A stretch of 64,000 nucleotides of DNA from Agaricicola taiwanensis (GCF_014635245.1 NZ_BMCP01000002.1:992001-1056000), one strand, 5' to 3'; counted from the stretch's first letter, positions 23,848-34,503 are shown. The notes: a model not told the origin generated them from the letters alone. Translations and numbers: made by a program.

Positions 23848-24519
23848 ATGGGACATTGGATTGAAGCGCGCCGGAACGACGGCACCGCAGTACGTTGCTA
23901 TCGCGCGAATGCAGTTGGCGACGTCATTGGCGATGTCGTCATCGTACAAGAGATTTTCGGGGTCAATGAGCATATCCGCAACGTATGCGAGCGTTACGCA
24001 CAGGCGGGCTTCAACGCCCTGGCTCCCGCGCTCTTCGACCGGGTGGAACCGGATATCGAACTTGATTATACGCCGGACGGAATAGCACGCGGGCGGGCGG
24101 TCATGTCCGAAATCCCGACAGCGGACGCGATAGCGGACATCGCCGCGGCTGTCGATGCATGCGGCAGCATGAAGCCTGCCGTCGTCGGCTTCTGCTGGGG
24201 TGGCACGCTTGCCTTCGCCGCGGCAACACAAATCGGGGACAAGCTGAGCTGCGCCGTGAGCTACTATGGCGGCGGTGTCGCCAACCTGCTGAATAGCCCG
24301 CCGCGATGCCCGGTTCTCTTCCACTTCGGTGAGAAGGATCAATCCATTCCGGCAGAGACCATAGACGCGGTGCGCAAGGCCCTGCCGGACGCGCCGCTTT
24401 ATACCTATGACGCGGGCCATGGCTTCAGTTGCGACGCGCGTGCTTCCTATGAGCCCGAAAGCGCCGCCCGTGCCTTTGAGCGCACCATCTCCTTTCTCAA
24501 GGCCAACGCGCGAGGCTGA
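23848..24519 (+). CDS. Dienelactone hydrolase family protein
   Basis: A 223-residue alpha/beta hydrolase. The nucleophile is Cys116 in VVGFCWGGTLAF, with Asp164 (GEKDQSIP) and His191 (DAGHGFSC) completing the triad and Glu35 (QEIFGVN) at the place of the conserved glutamate of carboxymethylenebutenolidase. It hydrolyses enol-lactones or similar esters in the cytoplasm. It is divergent from the GntR gene and followed after 22 bp by an Old Yellow Enzyme gene, with which it likely forms a small operon. Confidence 0.88.
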   Translation: MGHWIEARRNDGTAVRCYRANAVGDVIGDVVIVQEIFGVNEHIRNVCERYAQAGFNALAPALFDRVEPDIELDYTPDGIARGRAVMSEIPTADAIADIAAAVDACGSMKPAVVGFCWGGTLAFAAATQIGDKLSCAVSYYGGGVANLLNSPPRCPVLFHFGEKDQSIPAETIDAVRKALPDAPLYTYDAGHGFSCDARASYEPESAARAFERTISFLKANARG

Positions 24520-24541
24520 CCTATATATCGGACATCAGGCT

Positions 24542-25690
24542 ATGGCCCCCATGCTGTTTTCACCTCTGGACCTACGTGGGGTGCGCCTGAAGAACCGTAT
24601 CGTTCTGGCGCCCATGCTGACATATGCGGCCGAGCATGGGCGGATCTCCGACTGGCATCTCGCTCATCTCGGCAAGTTCGCGGTCGGCGGGGTCGGCCTC
24701 GTTTTCATGGAATCGACCAAGGTCGATCCTCGTGGTTGCACGACCATCCGCGATGCTGGCCTGTGGAAGGATGATTTCATCGAGCCGTTGCGCCGGGTGA
24801 CGGATTTCATCAAGGCGCAAGGGGCCGTGCCGGGCATCCAGCTCAGCCATTCCGGCCGCAAGGCCCGCCATTCGGTGCCTTGGGAAGGCCGCGCCCCGCT
24901 TCTGCAGGCCGTAAACGTGGAGGATGGTGGAGAGTGGGATCTCATCGGACCCAGCGCCGCTCCTCATGCGGAAGGTTATCCGGTGCCGCGCGAGCTGACC
25001 TCCGGCGAGATCAAGGATCTCATCGGGACCTGGGGTCAGGCTGCCGATCGTGCCAGGCGTGCAGGTTTCGATGTGATCGAGCTGCACGCCGCCCACGGCT
25101 ATCTGATCCATGAGTTTTTGTCTCCCGATGCCAACCGCCGCACTGATGCCTATGGTGGCTCGTTCGCAAACCGCATCCGTTTTGCAGTCGAGGTCGTGGA
25201 CGAGGTGCGGCGATACTGGCCCGACGAGAAGCCCCTGTTCGTACGCATCTCATCAGTCGACGACATGGGGTGGACCATAGAGGACAGCGTTGCTTTGGCC
25301 CGTGTCCTCAAGGCACATGGGGTGGATGTCATCGATTGCAGTTCGGGCGGCATCGGCAGCCATACTCTCGATGCCGCGCAGCCGCCGGACTACGGCTACC
25401 AGGTTCCCTTTGCCGAAAGGATCAGAACCGGAGCCGACATCATAACCATGGCAGTCGGCCTCATCATTCACGCGGATCAGGCGGAAAGTATCCTAAATGA
25501 AGGCCGCGCGGACCTCGTGGCACTGGGGCGCGAGTTGCTGCACAATCCCAATTGGTCCATCGATGCCGCGCAGAAGCTCGGTTACATGCCAAGTTCCGCC
25601 GGCATCCCGGAGGCCTATGGCTATTGGCTGGACAAGCGCAGCGCATCTGGCTTCGCGGGGAAACCATCTACCTGGCAAAGAGGCATTTAA
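24542..25690 (+). CDS. NADH:flavin oxidoreductase, Old Yellow Enzyme family
   Basis: A 382-residue FMN TIM-barrel ene-reductase of the YqjM-like branch. FMN/substrate residues are visible in LKNRIVLAPMLTYA, GIQLSHSGRKA and ELHAAHGYLIHEFLSPDANR, whose two His residues (HAAH) bind the substrate carbonyl. The Cys that tunes FMN in YqjM (PMC) is Leu26 here. Upstream sequence in frame belongs to the end of the dienelactone hydrolase gene, so the ATG at 24542 is taken as the start. It should reduce activated C=C bonds. Confidence 0.87.
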   Translation: MAPMLFSPLDLRGVRLKNRIVLAPMLTYAAEHGRISDWHLAHLGKFAVGGVGLVFMESTKVDPRGCTTIRDAGLWKDDFIEPLRRVTDFIKAQGAVPGIQLSHSGRKARHSVPWEGRAPLLQAVNVEDGGEWDLIGPSAAPHAEGYPVPRELTSGEIKDLIGTWGQAADRARRAGFDVIELHAAHGYLIHEFLSPDANRRTDAYGGSFANRIRFAVEVVDEVRRYWPDEKPLFVRISSVDDMGWTIEDSVALARVLKAHGVDVIDCSSGGIGSHTLDAAQPPDYGYQVPFAERIRTGADIITMAVGLIIHADQAESILNEGRADLVALGRELLHNPNWSIDAAQKLGYMPSSAGIPEAYGYWLDKRSASGFAGKPSTWQRGI

Positions 25691-25861
25691 GCCTTTGGCA
25701 TCAGGGCTTGCCGTTGATGGCGAGGCGATTCTTGCGCCTGCATTGCTGAACTTGATCGCGGCGTCTGAGTCTCCGCGCGGTTTTGCATGCGGCGGTCGAT
25801 GTTCCCGCGGAACAAAGCAGCCCCTCCGCCGCTTTTGTTCGAGAAAATCAGGAGCGGATTT

Positions 25862-25957
25862 ATGATCAAGAATCTTATCAAGGCGGCCATACTGGGCTGG
25901 ATCGCCAAGAAATTCCTCAATCGGTCGCGCGATCGGCCGCGCGGCTATCGCCGTTGA
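25862..25957 (+). CDS. Small basic 31-residue protein
   Basis: A short ORF with an AGGAG site seven bases before the ATG. It starts MIKNLIKAAILGWIAKKFLN and continues into an arginine-rich tail, so an amphipathic helix of about 20 residues is followed by a positively charged end. It lies between the ene-reductase and the convergent merR gene, 10 bp from the latter's stop codon. I do not recognise a family; the ribosome site and composition are the only support. Confidence 0.45.
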   Translation: MIKNLIKAAILGWIAKKFLNRSRDRPRGYRR

Positions 25958-25967
25958 AGCCCGCGCC

Positions 25968-26570
25968 TCACCGCGCCGCGTCGAGAATTTCCTTGCACTC
26001 CAGAAGCTCAAACAAGGTGAGCTGAAGCTTCCGTGCATTTTCGGGCGCGAATGCTTGCACCCTCTCCGGCACCTTGTCCTGACGAGGCTCCGCCGCTCTT
26101 GAAGCTTCGTCCTGATGTGACGCCGGCGCCAGTTCTATGGACGGAGGCACCTCCTCGACGAGATCTTCTTCCTCGTCATGCAACGAAATCTGAGGCTCCG
26201 CCCGAATCTGCGGTTCTACGGTCCGCACCGTATTGCGTTGCGGTGCAAAATCTTCCGGCATGGAGGTCACAGGAGCCATTTCGACCTCCTCGTCCTCCAG
26301 TTCGCGCCACAGCGTCATGACGTGGTGCGGCCCCTGCTCGCGCAGGATGCGCTGGACACCCTTGATGGTGTACCCCTCGCCGTACAGCAGGTGTTTGATA
26401 CCACGCAGCAGGGTCACGTCGTCCGGCCGGTAATACCGACGGCCACCTCCCCGCTTTAGCGGTTTGATGTGGGAAAAGCGCGTTTCCCAGAAACGCAGCA
26501 CATGTTGCGGCAAATCGAGATCGTCAGCGACTTCGCTGATCGTGCGAAATGCTTCAGGCCCTTTATCCAC
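25968..26570 (-). CDS. MerR-family transcriptional regulator
   Basis: A 200-residue protein with a MerR winged helix at residues 8-80 ([20 protein letters not shown], then [20 protein letters not shown]) and an acidic, probably disordered C-terminal half in place of a metal-binding dimer tail. This form, directly downstream of ihfA, is a conserved alphaproteobacterial neighbourhood (plsX-fabH-ihfA-merR). The start is GTG with GGGAG ahead. No metal-binding cysteines are present, so it is not a MerR/CueR metal sensor. Its targets are unknown. Confidence 0.9.
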   Translation of the reverse strand: MDKGPEAFRTISEVADDLDLPQHVLRFWETRFSHIKPLKRGGGRRYYRPDDVTLLRGIKHLLYGEGYTIKGVQRILREQGPHHVMTLWRELEDEEVEMAPVTSMPEDFAPQRNTVRTVEPQIRAEPQISLHDEEEDLVEEVPPSIELAPASHQDEASRAAEPRQDKVPERVQAFAPENARKLQLTLFELLECKEILDAAR

Positions 26571-26608
26571 CAGTACGCTCCCTTAACGGGGCAACGCCGG
26601 CCGCGGGT

Positions 26609-26920
26609 TCAATCTTCGCCGCTGGTCGCAATCCCGTTTACGCGGTCTTTGAGAATATTGCTCGGCTTGAAGACGAGCACCTTGCGGGGCGGAATCGGCA
26701 CTTCGACGCCGCTTTTGGGATTGCGCCCGACTCGCTCGCCTTTGTCACGCACGATGAAGGAGCCAAAGGAAGAAAGTTTCACTGTCTCGCATTGCGCGAG
26801 GGTGCCGGAGATCTCGTCCAGCACCGTCTCGACGAGGCTTGCCGACTCGGTGCGCGACAGCCCTACACGCTGGTAAACCGCTTCACACAGATCCGCTCGG
26901 GTAATGGTTCGTCCGCTCAT
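26609..26920 (-). CDS. ihfA: Integration host factor subunit alpha
   Basis: A 103-residue HU/IHF-family DNA-bending protein. The family arm motif is clear: [20 protein letters not shown] then [20 protein letters not shown], with the Pro at the arm tip that intercalates into DNA. It lies 38 bp upstream of merR and 78 bp downstream of fabH, the usual location of ihfA in alphaproteobacteria, which favours the alpha over the beta subunit. Confidence 0.95.
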   Translation of the reverse strand: MSGRTITRADLCEAVYQRVGLSRTESASLVETVLDEISGTLAQCETVKLSSFGSFIVRDKGERVGRNPKSGVEVPIPPRKVLVFKPSNILKDRVNGIATSGED

Positions 26921-26998
26921 TGCGACACCTGATCAAGAAGGCCTTCATCCCGTTGAAAAACAACGTATTAAGCAAGCAGGTGCCGGTCAACCGATGTT

Positions 26999-27976
26999 TT
27001 ACCAACGCAGCAATGCCGAGCCCCAGGTGAAGCCGCCGCCCATGGCTTCCAGCAGGACGACGTCGCCTCCCTTGATGCGGCCATCTTCATAGGCAACGGC
27101 CAGGGCCAGGGGGATCGACGCGGCGGATGTGTTGCCGTGCCGGTCCACCGTCAGCACCACCTTTTCCGGTGCGATACCAAGTTTTTGGGCGCTGGCATCG
27201 ATAATGCGTTTGTTAGCCTGATGCGGGACGAACCAGTCGAGATCATCGGACGTCATGCCGGTCGCGGCATAGGCATCCTCGATGACATCGGTGATCATGC
27301 CGACCGCATGACGAAAAACTTCTTTGCCTTCCATGCGCAAATGACCGACCGTTCCCGTCGAGCCCGGTCCGCCATCGACATAGAGTTTCTCGCGGTGACG
27401 CCCGTCGGAGCGCAGATGTGTCGTGAGGATGCCGCGATCGGTGACAGCGCCGTCCTGTTCCTGTGCCTCCAGCACCAGCGCCCCTGCCCCATCGCCGAAC
27501 AGCACGCAGGTGGTGCGGTCTTCCCAATTCAGGATGCGCGAGAAGACTTCCGCGCCGATCACCAGCGCACGCTTATGGCTGCCGGACGTCAGGAATTTAT
27601 CCGCGGTGGCAAGGGCGAAGACAAAGCCGGAGCAGACGGCTTGAAGATCGAAAGCCGCACCATGACGAATGCCAAGCCCGTCCTGCACCTGAGTGGCGGA
27701 GGATGGAAAGGTGTTATCCGGCGTTGAGGTGCCGACGATGATGAGATCGATCTCGGACGCGTCCATGCCAGCGTCAGCAAGTGCCTTTCGGGCAGCGGCC
27801 AGGGCGAGGGACGACGTGGTTTCCGTCTTATCGGCGATGTAGCGCTGGCGTATACCAGTGCGCTGGGTGATCCATTCGTCGCTGGTGTCGACTGTCTTGG
27901 CGAGTTCCTCATTGGTGACGACGCGGGCCGGTAGAGCAGAACCGATGCCTCGCACCACGGATCGTAATTGTGTCAC
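26999..27976 (-). CDS. fabH: 3-oxoacyl-[ACP] synthase III
   Basis: A 325-residue KAS III that condenses acetyl-CoA with malonyl-ACP to start fatty acid synthesis. The catalytic triad is Cys115 (LQAVCSGF), His252 ([10 protein letters not shown]) and Asn282 ([10 protein letters not shown]). It overlaps the plsX stop by four bases and lies upstream of ihfA, the normal phospholipid-synthesis order. Confidence 0.96.
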   Translation of the reverse strand: MTQLRSVVRGIGSALPARVVTNEELAKTVDTSDEWITQRTGIRQRYIADKTETTSSLALAAARKALADAGMDASEIDLIIVGTSTPDNTFPSSATQVQDGLGIRHGAAFDLQAVCSGFVFALATADKFLTSGSHKRALVIGAEVFSRILNWEDRTTCVLFGDGAGALVLEAQEQDGAVTDRGILTTHLRSDGRHREKLYVDGGPGSTGTVGHLRMEGKEVFRHAVGMITDVIEDAYAATGMTSDDLDWFVPHQANKRIIDASAQKLGIAPEKVVLTVDRHGNTSAASIPLALAVAYEDGRIKGGDVVLLEAMGGGFTWGSALLRW

Positions 27977-29034
27977 GATTCAGAAACCTCGTTCGCCACC
28001 GCCAACTGTCGTGCCGCCCCCGCGTGCGACAGACCCGCCGTGATTTTCTCCAGAAGAGCGTATCGCACCATTTCATGGCCGACGTCGATGGCCGAGGCAA
28101 AGCCTTCCGCATCCGTGCCACCGTGGCTTTTCACCACGATGCCGTTGAGGCCGAGGAAAACGCCGCCGTTGACCTTGCGCGGGTCCATCTTCTCCTTCAG
28201 CGCATCGAAGGCAGGTTTGGCCAGAAGATAGCCAAGCTTGGCGCGCCAGGTCCGGTTCATGGCGGCACGAAGATAGGCGCCGATCTGCCGCGCTGTGCCT
28301 TCCGCCGCCTTCAGGGCGATATTGCCGGAAAATCCTTCCGTCACCACCACATCGACGGTGCCCTTGCCGATGTCGTCGCTTTCGACGAAGCCGCGGTAGT
28401 CAATGTCGGGATAGTTCGCCGCCTTCAGGTGCTGGCCGGCCTCGCGGATGCTCTCGACACCCTTCATCTCCTCAACGCCGATGTTGAGAAGGCCGACGGT
28501 AGGCCGCTCGATATCGAAGACGATGCGCGCCATGGCGCCGCCCATAACGGCGAAGTCGACAAGTTGCTGCGCATCGGCGCCGATGGTGGCGCCCACATCG
28601 AGCACGATCGATTCGCCGCGCATGGTGGGCCACATGGCGGCAATCGCCGGACGCTCGATGCCGGTCATGGACTTGAGGTTGACCTTGGCCATTGCCATGA
28701 GGGCGCCGGTATTGCCGGCGGACACGACAACATCTGCATCGCCCGTCCGCACGGCGTCGACAGCCTGCCACATGCTGGAGACCTTCCGGCCATAGCGCAG
28801 GGCCTGGCTCGGCTTGTCGTCCATCTTGATCGCAACGTCGGTATGGCTGATCCGGGAAACCGCAGCGAGCTTTGGATGCCGGCTGAGAATGGGACCGGCT
28901 ATCGCCTCGTCACCGAAGAGAATGAAACTGGCGTCTGGGTGCCGTTCACGCGCGAGATCAGCGCCTGCGATGACCACCGGTGCGCCGGAGTCGCCTCCCA
29001 TGACGTCAAGTGCAATACGTACGGTTTTGGACAT
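27973..29034 (-). CDS. plsX: Phosphate acyltransferase PlsX
   Basis: A 353-residue PlsX, which makes acyl-phosphate from acyl-ACP for the PlsY step of phosphatidic acid synthesis. The N-terminal [20 protein letters not shown] and the internal [15 protein letters not shown] are family signatures. The ATG at 29034 ([10 protein letters not shown]) is preferred; a longer frame upstream lacks similarity. Translation is coupled to fabH by a four-base overlap. Confidence 0.95.
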   Translation of the reverse strand: MSKTVRIALDVMGGDSGAPVVIAGADLARERHPDASFILFGDEAIAGPILSRHPKLAAVSRISHTDVAIKMDDKPSQALRYGRKVSSMWQAVDAVRTGDADVVVSAGNTGALMAMAKVNLKSMTGIERPAIAAMWPTMRGESIVLDVGATIGADAQQLVDFAVMGGAMARIVFDIERPTVGLLNIGVEEMKGVESIREAGQHLKAANYPDIDYRGFVESDDIGKGTVDVVVTEGFSGNIALKAAEGTARQIGAYLRAAMNRTWRAKLGYLLAKPAFDALKEKMDPRKVNGGVFLGLNGIVVKSHGGTDAEGFASAIDVGHEMVRYALLEKITAGLSHAGAARQLAVANEVSES

Positions 29035-29161
29035 GTAACCCGGTTCAAAAAGCTTCTTCGGCAAGCGTCGTGCGCCTTCACTCAAGAGCGCCGGGACAAT
29101 AGCCACTCAACGTCTGCCCGCAATAGAAAGTTCGTCGGCGCTTGTCCCGCTGCTGCGGCGG

Positions 29162-29686
29162 CTACTGTTTTTTCTGATCGTCAAGCCTCAGCTTCGCCAA
29201 GGCGGCGAAAGGATTCTCCTGCTCTTCACTTTCTACGTGATCGGTGAACTCTATGCCCGGCTTTCTTGGGTAGGGGTCGATGCCGAGGGCGAAGAATTCC
29301 AGCGCGATGGCGCCGAGATCGATGGTGTTGCCGAGGAGCGGATCCGGCAAATCGAGGTTCTCGACCGCCTCCTCATCCTCCTCCGAAGCTTCCTGCGGCG
29401 GAGCGAGCAGCATGTTGACGTCCTCTTCCATTCTCACCGGAAATGGATCGAGGGTCACGCCGCAGATCTGCACGATATCCGCCTCGATTCTTCCCGACAC
29501 TGCGACAGAATCACGTCCCGATGGTTTGGCGGTCAGCTGAGCCCGGAAGGAGGTCACCTCCTTCACCCCATATGCCTGCGCCATCTCCTTGCGGGCTTTT
29601 TCGTCCGCCCCGATCTCTATCGTCTCTCCGCCCGCAGGCAGCTGATGAACATGAATGATGTGCGTAAGAATAGGCTGATCGGTCAT
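29162..29686 (-). CDS. YceD/DUF177 family protein
   Basis: A 174-residue protein of the YceD/DUF177 group, linked in bacteria to 23S rRNA or ribosome metabolism and often encoded beside rpmF and plsX. The core is visible in CGVTLDPFPVRMEEDVNMLL and DLPDPLLGNTIDLGAIALEF. Here rpmF is absent between it and plsX, as is common in alphaproteobacteria. It overlaps the end of the cytochrome bc1 chaperone gene by four bases. Confidence 0.85.
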   Translation of the reverse strand: MTDQPILTHIIHVHQLPAGGETIEIGADEKARKEMAQAYGVKEVTSFRAQLTAKPSGRDSVAVSGRIEADIVQICGVTLDPFPVRMEEDVNMLLAPPQEASEEDEEAVENLDLPDPLLGNTIDLGAIALEFFALGIDPYPRKPGIEFTDHVESEEQENPFAALAKLRLDDQKKQ

Positions 29687-30225
29687 GATACCTTCCTGAT
29701 CGTCTCGGGACCCGGAAAACGCGGCACCTGGGGAAAAATATCCTGGTGCTCGAGCTCTTTCAGTGCCGTCCGCAGATAAGATGCAAGCCGCATGGCATTT
29801 GGTGTCGCTGTGCCATCCCCGCGATACACATTGCGGTCAAGCGCCTCGGCCAGCGCAATGTCGTCGGGCTCAAGCAGGGCTTTATCGTAAGCCTCCACGC
29901 GGCCGTAGAACTTCTGCGCCAGCTTCTTCATGCGCTTGGGCACGGAGAGGTCACCCACGCCCATCTCGCGCAGGGAACGGTCGAGATCGAGGAAGATGCG
30001 ATCGCAGAGTTCCTGCGCCGCCAGGCGTCTCTCCTCACCGCCGTCCGACAGCCGGCGGAAGACCAGGAAGGTGTGGAGGATGAGCATGTCGTAGCGACCA
30101 TCGACGCTGTCCGCAACGCCGTAGTCCAGATAGAAGCATGGCTGCCGCGACTGGCTGACAACAGCTTCGTGAAGTACCGCAACAGCCGGATCTTCTTGGC
30201 GACGCTTGAACAGATTGAATATCAT
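29683..30225 (-). CDS. Ubiquinol-cytochrome c chaperone (CBP3-like)
   Basis: A 180-residue protein of the CBP3/ubiquinol-cytochrome c chaperone family, needed in mitochondria and related bacteria for cytochrome b / bc1 complex assembly. Typical segments are FYLDYGVADSVDGRYDMLIL and KMKKLAQKFYGRVEAYDKAL, the latter in the form MKKLAQKFYGRVEAYDKALL. The ATG at 30225 (MIFNLFKRRQ) is chosen; another lies 21 bp upstream. It is divergent from the BamE-like gene and upstream of the DUF177 gene, as in other alphaproteobacteria. Confidence 0.88.
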   Translation of the reverse strand: MIFNLFKRRQEDPAVAVLHEAVVSQSRQPCFYLDYGVADSVDGRYDMLILHTFLVFRRLSDGGEERRLAAQELCDRIFLDLDRSLREMGVGDLSVPKRMKKLAQKFYGRVEAYDKALLEPDDIALAEALDRNVYRGDGTATPNAMRLASYLRTALKELEHQDIFPQVPRFPGPETIRKVS

Positions 30226-30351
30226 CGCTTCATCATCCATACGCACAACGGTTGCGCCTCGTTAAGGAAGCGGTTAGGCCATGAGGCGCCCGGCGACAAG
30301 CCCAAATGGTCCCCGGATCGCCCGTGGACGACAACGAAGGACGCTCAAAAC

Positions 30352-30825
30352 GTGACGTACCGCCGTTACCGCTCGTTTTCCTCGCATGCCCGCGCCTTCG
30401 CGGGTGCCGCCGCCCTTGCCCTCCTCGTGTCCGGCTGCAACAGCATCGCCGAGACCCGCACCCACGGCTTCATCCTGCCGGCCTCTGCCCTCGAGCAGAT
30501 CCCTCGGGGGTCGAGCCAGGAGCAGGTGCTGGTGGTGCTCGGCACGCCGTCCACCGTCTCCACCATCGACGGCGAGGTCTTCTACTACATCCAGACCACG
30601 CGCCGCCGGCCGGTAGCCTTCATGAACGCCCGTACGGTCGACCAGCGGGTGATCGCGGTCTACTTCAACAAGAACAAGCAGGTTGAGCGGGTCGCCGACT
30701 ATGGTCTCCAGGATGGGGTCGCCTTCGACTTCATCAGCCGCACGACCCCGACCTCCGGCCGTGAGCTAACCTTCCTCAATCAGATCCTGAAGGCCACGAC
30801 GGGTACGCCTCAGCTCTTCAACTGA
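30352..30825 (+). CDS. BamE/OmlA-family outer membrane lipoprotein
   Basis: A 157-residue lipoprotein starting at GTG, with a signal peptide ending in a lipobox (ALALLVSGC). The SmpA/OmlA domain is seen in IPRGSSQEQVLVVLGTPSTV and VFYYIQTTRRRP. BamE is an accessory lipoprotein of the BAM complex that inserts outer membrane proteins. AAGGA lies about ten bases before the GTG. A strong bidirectional terminator follows at 30847. Confidence 0.9.
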   Translation: MTYRRYRSFSSHARAFAGAAALALLVSGCNSIAETRTHGFILPASALEQIPRGSSQEQVLVVLGTPSTVSTIDGEVFYYIQTTRRRPVAFMNARTVDQRVIAVYFNKNKQVERVADYGLQDGVAFDFISRTTPTSGRELTFLNQILKATTGTPQLFN

Positions 30826-30846
30826 GCCTCTCTCGTCCGCCCATAC

Positions 30847-30881
30847 AAAAAGCCCCGCCGGGTCACCCGGCGGGGCTTTTT
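30847..30881. terminator. Bidirectional intrinsic terminator
   Basis: A 16-bp stem, AAAAAGCCCCGCCGGG with its complement and a TCA loop, flanked by A and T runs, lies between the convergent ends of the BamE-like gene (plus) and hppA (minus). It should terminate transcription from both sides. Confidence 0.93.
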
Positions 30882-30900
30882 CATTGCTTGGGCACCTAAC

Positions 30901-33021
30901 TCAGTGCGCGAGAATGGCGAGCAGCAGAAGAGCGACGATGTTCGCGATCTTGATCAAGGGATTGATGGCCGGACCTGCCGTATCCTTGTAGGGATCGCCC
31001 ACGGTATCACCCGTCACCGCCGCCTTGTGGGCCTCCGATCCCTTGCCGCCGTAGTGGCCATCTTCGATGTACTTCTTCGCGTTGTCCCAGGCGCCGCCTC
31101 CTGACGTCATGGAGATCGCAACGAAGAGACCCGTCACGATGGTGCCGAGCAGCATGGCGCCAACCGCCGAGAAGGCCGCCGACTTGCCGGCGACGGCATA
31201 GATGATGAAATAACCGACGATGGGGGACAGCACCGGCAGGAGCGAGGGAATGAACATCTCGCGAATTGCAGCGCGCGTCAGCATATCGACCGCGCGGCCG
31301 TAATCGGGCCGATCGGTGCCCTGCATGATGCCGGGCTTCTCGCGGAACTGACGGCGGACCTCCTCCACGACAGCGCCCGCGGCCCGACCAACCGCAGTCA
31401 TGCCCATAGCCGCGAACAGGTAGGGCAGGAGCCCGCCGAACAGGAGGCCGACGACGACATATGGGTTCGAGAGTGAGAAATCGAGCGTCACGCCCTGGAA
31501 GTAGGAGAAGCGTTCGGGGCTAGCGTTGGAGATGAAGTAATTCAGATCCTCGGTGTAGGCGGCGAAGAGCACCAGCGCCCCCAAGCCGGCGGAGCCGATG
31601 GCGTATCCCTTGGTCACGGCCTTGGTGGTGTTGCCCACTGCGTCGAGCGCGTCGGTGGTCTTGCGCACCTCGCTGGGGAGATCGGCCATTTCGGCGATGC
31701 CGCCGGCGTTATCCGTGACCGGTCCGAAGGCGTCGAGGGCGACCACCATGCCAGCCAGTGCCAGCATGGTCGTCACGGCGATGGCGATGCCGAAGAGGCC
31801 GGCCAGACTGTAGGTGACGATGATGCCCGCGATAATGATGATGGCGGGCAATGCCGTTGACTCCAAGGATACGGCCAAACCCTGGATGACATTGGTGCCA
31901 TGGCCCGTAACCGAGGCGGCGGCCACTGATTTGACAGGCCGATAGGTGACGCCGGTGTAATATTCCGTCACCCAGATGATGAGGCCGGTCACGATCAGCC
32001 CGGCGGTACCGCAAAGGAAAAGGTCCGTGCCGGTGAAGGTGGTGCCGCGGCTGGTCGTGAGCTCCGTGCCGAAGCCGATGAGAAGCCATGTGACCAGAGC
32101 AAGACCGAACAGCGAGAGCACCGCCGATGCGATGAAGCCGCGATAAAGGGCACCCATGATCGACTGGCTGGCACCGAGCTTCACGAAGTAGGTGCCGATG
32201 ATCGAGGTGATGATGCAGATGCCGCCGATAGCCAGCGGATAGACAAGAATGGTGTCGAGCAGGACGTTGCCCGCGAAGAAGATCGATCCCAGTACTATGG
32301 TCGCGACAATGGTGACCGCATAGGTCTCGAAAAGGTCCGCCGCCATGCCGGCACAGTCACCGACGTTGTCGCCCACATTATCGGCGATGGTGGCCGGATT
32401 TCGCGGATCATCCTCAGGGATGCCCGCCTCGACCTTGCCGACGAGATCGCCGCCGACATCGGCCCCCTTGGTGAAAATGCCGCCGCCCAGCCGGGCGAAG
32501 ATGGAGATCAGAGAGGCGCCAAAGCCCAGCGCCACGAGCGCATCTATGACAACACGATCGCCCGCGCGGTAGCCCGAGGCAGTCAGGATCGCGTAGTAGA
32601 CGGTGACGCCCAGAAGCGCGAGGCCGGCCACCAGCATGCCCGTCACCGCTCCGGATTTGAATGCGATATCGAGCCCGGCGGCCAGGCTCTTGCTGGCGGC
32701 CTGTGCTGTGCGCACGTTCGCGCGGACCGAGACGTTCATGCCAATGAAGCCGGCGGCTCCGGACAGGATCGCGCCGATGGCGAAACCGATCGCAACGGTC
32801 AGGGACAGAAAGTATGCAACAGCCGCAAAGATGACGGCGCCGACGATGGCAATGGTGGTGTATTGCCTTGCGAGGTATGCTTGAGCGCCTTCCTGGATCG
32901 CGGTGGCGATCTCCTGCATACGCGGGGTACCTGCGTCCGCGGCCATAAGGCTGCGGACAGTAACGATGCCGTAGACAATGGAAAGCGCGCCTGCGGCAAT
33001 AATCAACCAAAGTGCGATCAT
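30901..33021 (-). CDS. hppA: H+-translocating inorganic pyrophosphatase
   Basis: A 706-residue membrane pyrophosphatase with about 16 helices that couples pyrophosphate hydrolysis to ion export. The pyrophosphate-binding loop reads [20 protein letters not shown] and is followed by [20 protein letters not shown]. The GNTTKA motif has Lys where potassium-dependent enzymes have Ala, which marks the potassium-independent, proton-pumping type. The ATG at 33021 ([11 protein letters not shown]) is chosen; an 87-codon upstream extension has no membrane-protein character. It is divergent from the alpha/beta-hydrolase lipoprotein gene. Confidence 0.94.
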   Translation of the reverse strand: MIALWLIIAAGALSIVYGIVTVRSLMAADAGTPRMQEIATAIQEGAQAYLARQYTTIAIVGAVIFAAVAYFLSLTVAIGFAIGAILSGAAGFIGMNVSVRANVRTAQAASKSLAAGLDIAFKSGAVTGMLVAGLALLGVTVYYAILTASGYRAGDRVVIDALVALGFGASLISIFARLGGGIFTKGADVGGDLVGKVEAGIPEDDPRNPATIADNVGDNVGDCAGMAADLFETYAVTIVATIVLGSIFFAGNVLLDTILVYPLAIGGICIITSIIGTYFVKLGASQSIMGALYRGFIASAVLSLFGLALVTWLLIGFGTELTTSRGTTFTGTDLFLCGTAGLIVTGLIIWVTEYYTGVTYRPVKSVAAASVTGHGTNVIQGLAVSLESTALPAIIIIAGIIVTYSLAGLFGIAIAVTTMLALAGMVVALDAFGPVTDNAGGIAEMADLPSEVRKTTDALDAVGNTTKAVTKGYAIGSAGLGALVLFAAYTEDLNYFISNASPERFSYFQGVTLDFSLSNPYVVVGLLFGGLLPYLFAAMGMTAVGRAAGAVVEEVRRQFREKPGIMQGTDRPDYGRAVDMLTRAAIREMFIPSLLPVLSPIVGYFIIYAVAGKSAAFSAVGAMLLGTIVTGLFVAISMTSGGGAWDNAKKYIEDGHYGGKGSEAHKAAVTGDTVGDPYKDTAGPAINPLIKIANIVALLLLAILAH

Positions 33022-33213
33022 GATCCGTCCTTGTGCGTTGCCAGCAGGGGGATGTTGCGCCGTACGCGCGCCATTTCTCGGCTTATGAACAGAACCCCTG
33101 CCCCTAGAGTGAGCGACAGTGCCAAACTTGTATGAGTCCTGCAACGAGGCTTGCGCTTTCAGAGCTAATGACGTTTCAAATGCGATGAGCCGACAGACCG
33201 AGAGCGCCGCCTG

Positions 33214-34464
33214 ATGTTGCATCGCCTCATTACCCTCGCCGCCGTCATGATGTTCTGCGTGGGATGCGCCGGCAGGCCCCACGGCGTGTTGTTACCGGTC
33301 TCGGCCGAGGGACTGCACACCACGAAGATCGATATGCTGGTGGCCACGACGCGCGCGCCCGCCAATCCCTCCGAGCTCTTCTCCGGTGAGCGCGGGACCG
33401 AACTCGCCTTTGCCGACATGACCATATCGATCCCGCCGGATGCGGTGCGCAAGGCGGGAGAGGTTCAATGGCCGAAGCGCCTGCCGGGAGACCCGGCTCG
33501 TGACTTCGTGGTCACGCGCGCGGAGGCCGTGGACAAGGCCGGCGGCATCAGAAGCTTCCGTCGGATGCTGGCGCAGCAGAAGCGCCCCCGGCGTGTGCTT
33601 CTGTTCGTCCACGGCTACAACAATGTGTTTGAGGCGGCGGTCTACCGCTTCGCCCAGATCATCCATGACTCCGGCGCGGAAGCGGTTCCGGTGCTCTTTA
33701 CCTGGCCGTCTCGGGGAAAGCTGCTCGCCTATACCTATGATCGTGAGAGCACCAACTACTCGCGGGATGCCTTCGAAGAGACGCTCCAGGCGTTGGCCCG
33801 CGATCCTCAGGTGGATGAGATCTCCATCCTCTCCCATTCCATGGGAAACTGGTTGACCCTGGAGGGCCTGCGTCAGATGGCCATACGTGACGGACACGTC
33901 GCGCCGAAGATCAAGAACGTGATGCTGGCCGCCCCCGACGTCGATGTGGACGTCTTCCGAACCCAGATCGCGGAGATGGGCAAGACGCGACCTCGTTTCA
34001 CGCTGTTCGTCTCACGCGACGACCGGGCCCTCGCCTTCTCCCGGCGTGTCTGGGGCAGCACAGCCCGGCTGGGCGCCATCGATCCGGAGCAAGAACCCTA
34101 TAAGACCGAGCTGGAGCGAAGTGGCATCGCCGTGCTCGACCTCACCAAGGTCAAGGCAGGCGACAGTTTGCACCACGGCAAGTTCGCGGAAAGCCCCGAG
34201 GTGGTGAAGCTGATCGGTTCACGGCTGCTCGCTGGGCAGGACATCAGCGACGAGAACATCGGGCTCGGCGACAAGATCATCGAGGCCACAACGGGAGCCG
34301 CGGCAAGCGTCGGAAGCGCGGCAGGACTGGTGGTGGCCGCTCCCATCGCCATCGTGTCACCGGGGACGAGGCGCAACTATGGTGATCGAACCAGGGAATT
34401 CGGTGGACGGCTGAGCCACACCGCCCGCTCGACCGGCAGCATTATCACGGAGCCCGGCCTCTAG
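33214..34464 (+). CDS. DUF900-type alpha/beta hydrolase, probable lipoprotein
   Basis: A 416-residue alpha/beta hydrolase of the DUF900 group. The signal peptide ends in FCVGC, a possible lipobox (Cys at residue 19). [20 protein letters not shown] near residue 130 supplies the oxyanion region, and [15 protein letters not shown] near residue 207 holds the Ser nucleophile. About 100 residues follow the catalytic domain, with a Gly/Ala-rich stretch near 355-375 that could be a membrane segment. The substrate is unknown. It stands alone, with converging thiL on one side and divergent hppA on the other. Confidence 0.85.
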   Translation: MLHRLITLAAVMMFCVGCAGRPHGVLLPVSAEGLHTTKIDMLVATTRAPANPSELFSGERGTELAFADMTISIPPDAVRKAGEVQWPKRLPGDPARDFVVTRAEAVDKAGGIRSFRRMLAQQKRPRRVLLFVHGYNNVFEAAVYRFAQIIHDSGAEAVPVLFTWPSRGKLLAYTYDRESTNYSRDAFEETLQALARDPQVDEISILSHSMGNWLTLEGLRQMAIRDGHVAPKIKNVMLAAPDVDVDVFRTQIAEMGKTRPRFTLFVSRDDRALAFSRRVWGSTARLGAIDPEQEPYKTELERSGIAVLDLTKVKAGDSLHHGKFAESPEVVKLIGSRLLAGQDISDENIGLGDKIIEATTGAAASVGSAAGLVVAAPIAIVSPGTRRNYGDRTREFGGRLSHTARSTGSIITEPGL

Positions 34465-34503
34465 GTTCGTCAGTTCGACGCTAACGCGCTCTGAGCCAGC
34501 GGG

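Noticed and set aside
25691..25861. Possible tRNA-Pro gene near merR
   Set aside because: A tRNA often follows merR in this neighbourhood, but no T-loop (GGTTCGAATCC-type) or cloverleaf pairing could be found.
29746..30351. In-frame upstream extension of the BamE-like gene
   Set aside because: It would run antisense through the cytochrome bc1 chaperone gene; the lipoprotein signal peptide begins at the GTG at 30352.
33022..33282. 87-codon N-terminal extension of the pyrophosphatase
   Set aside because: Not hydrophobic, overlaps the start of the divergent hydrolase gene, and the family begins at MIALWLIIA.
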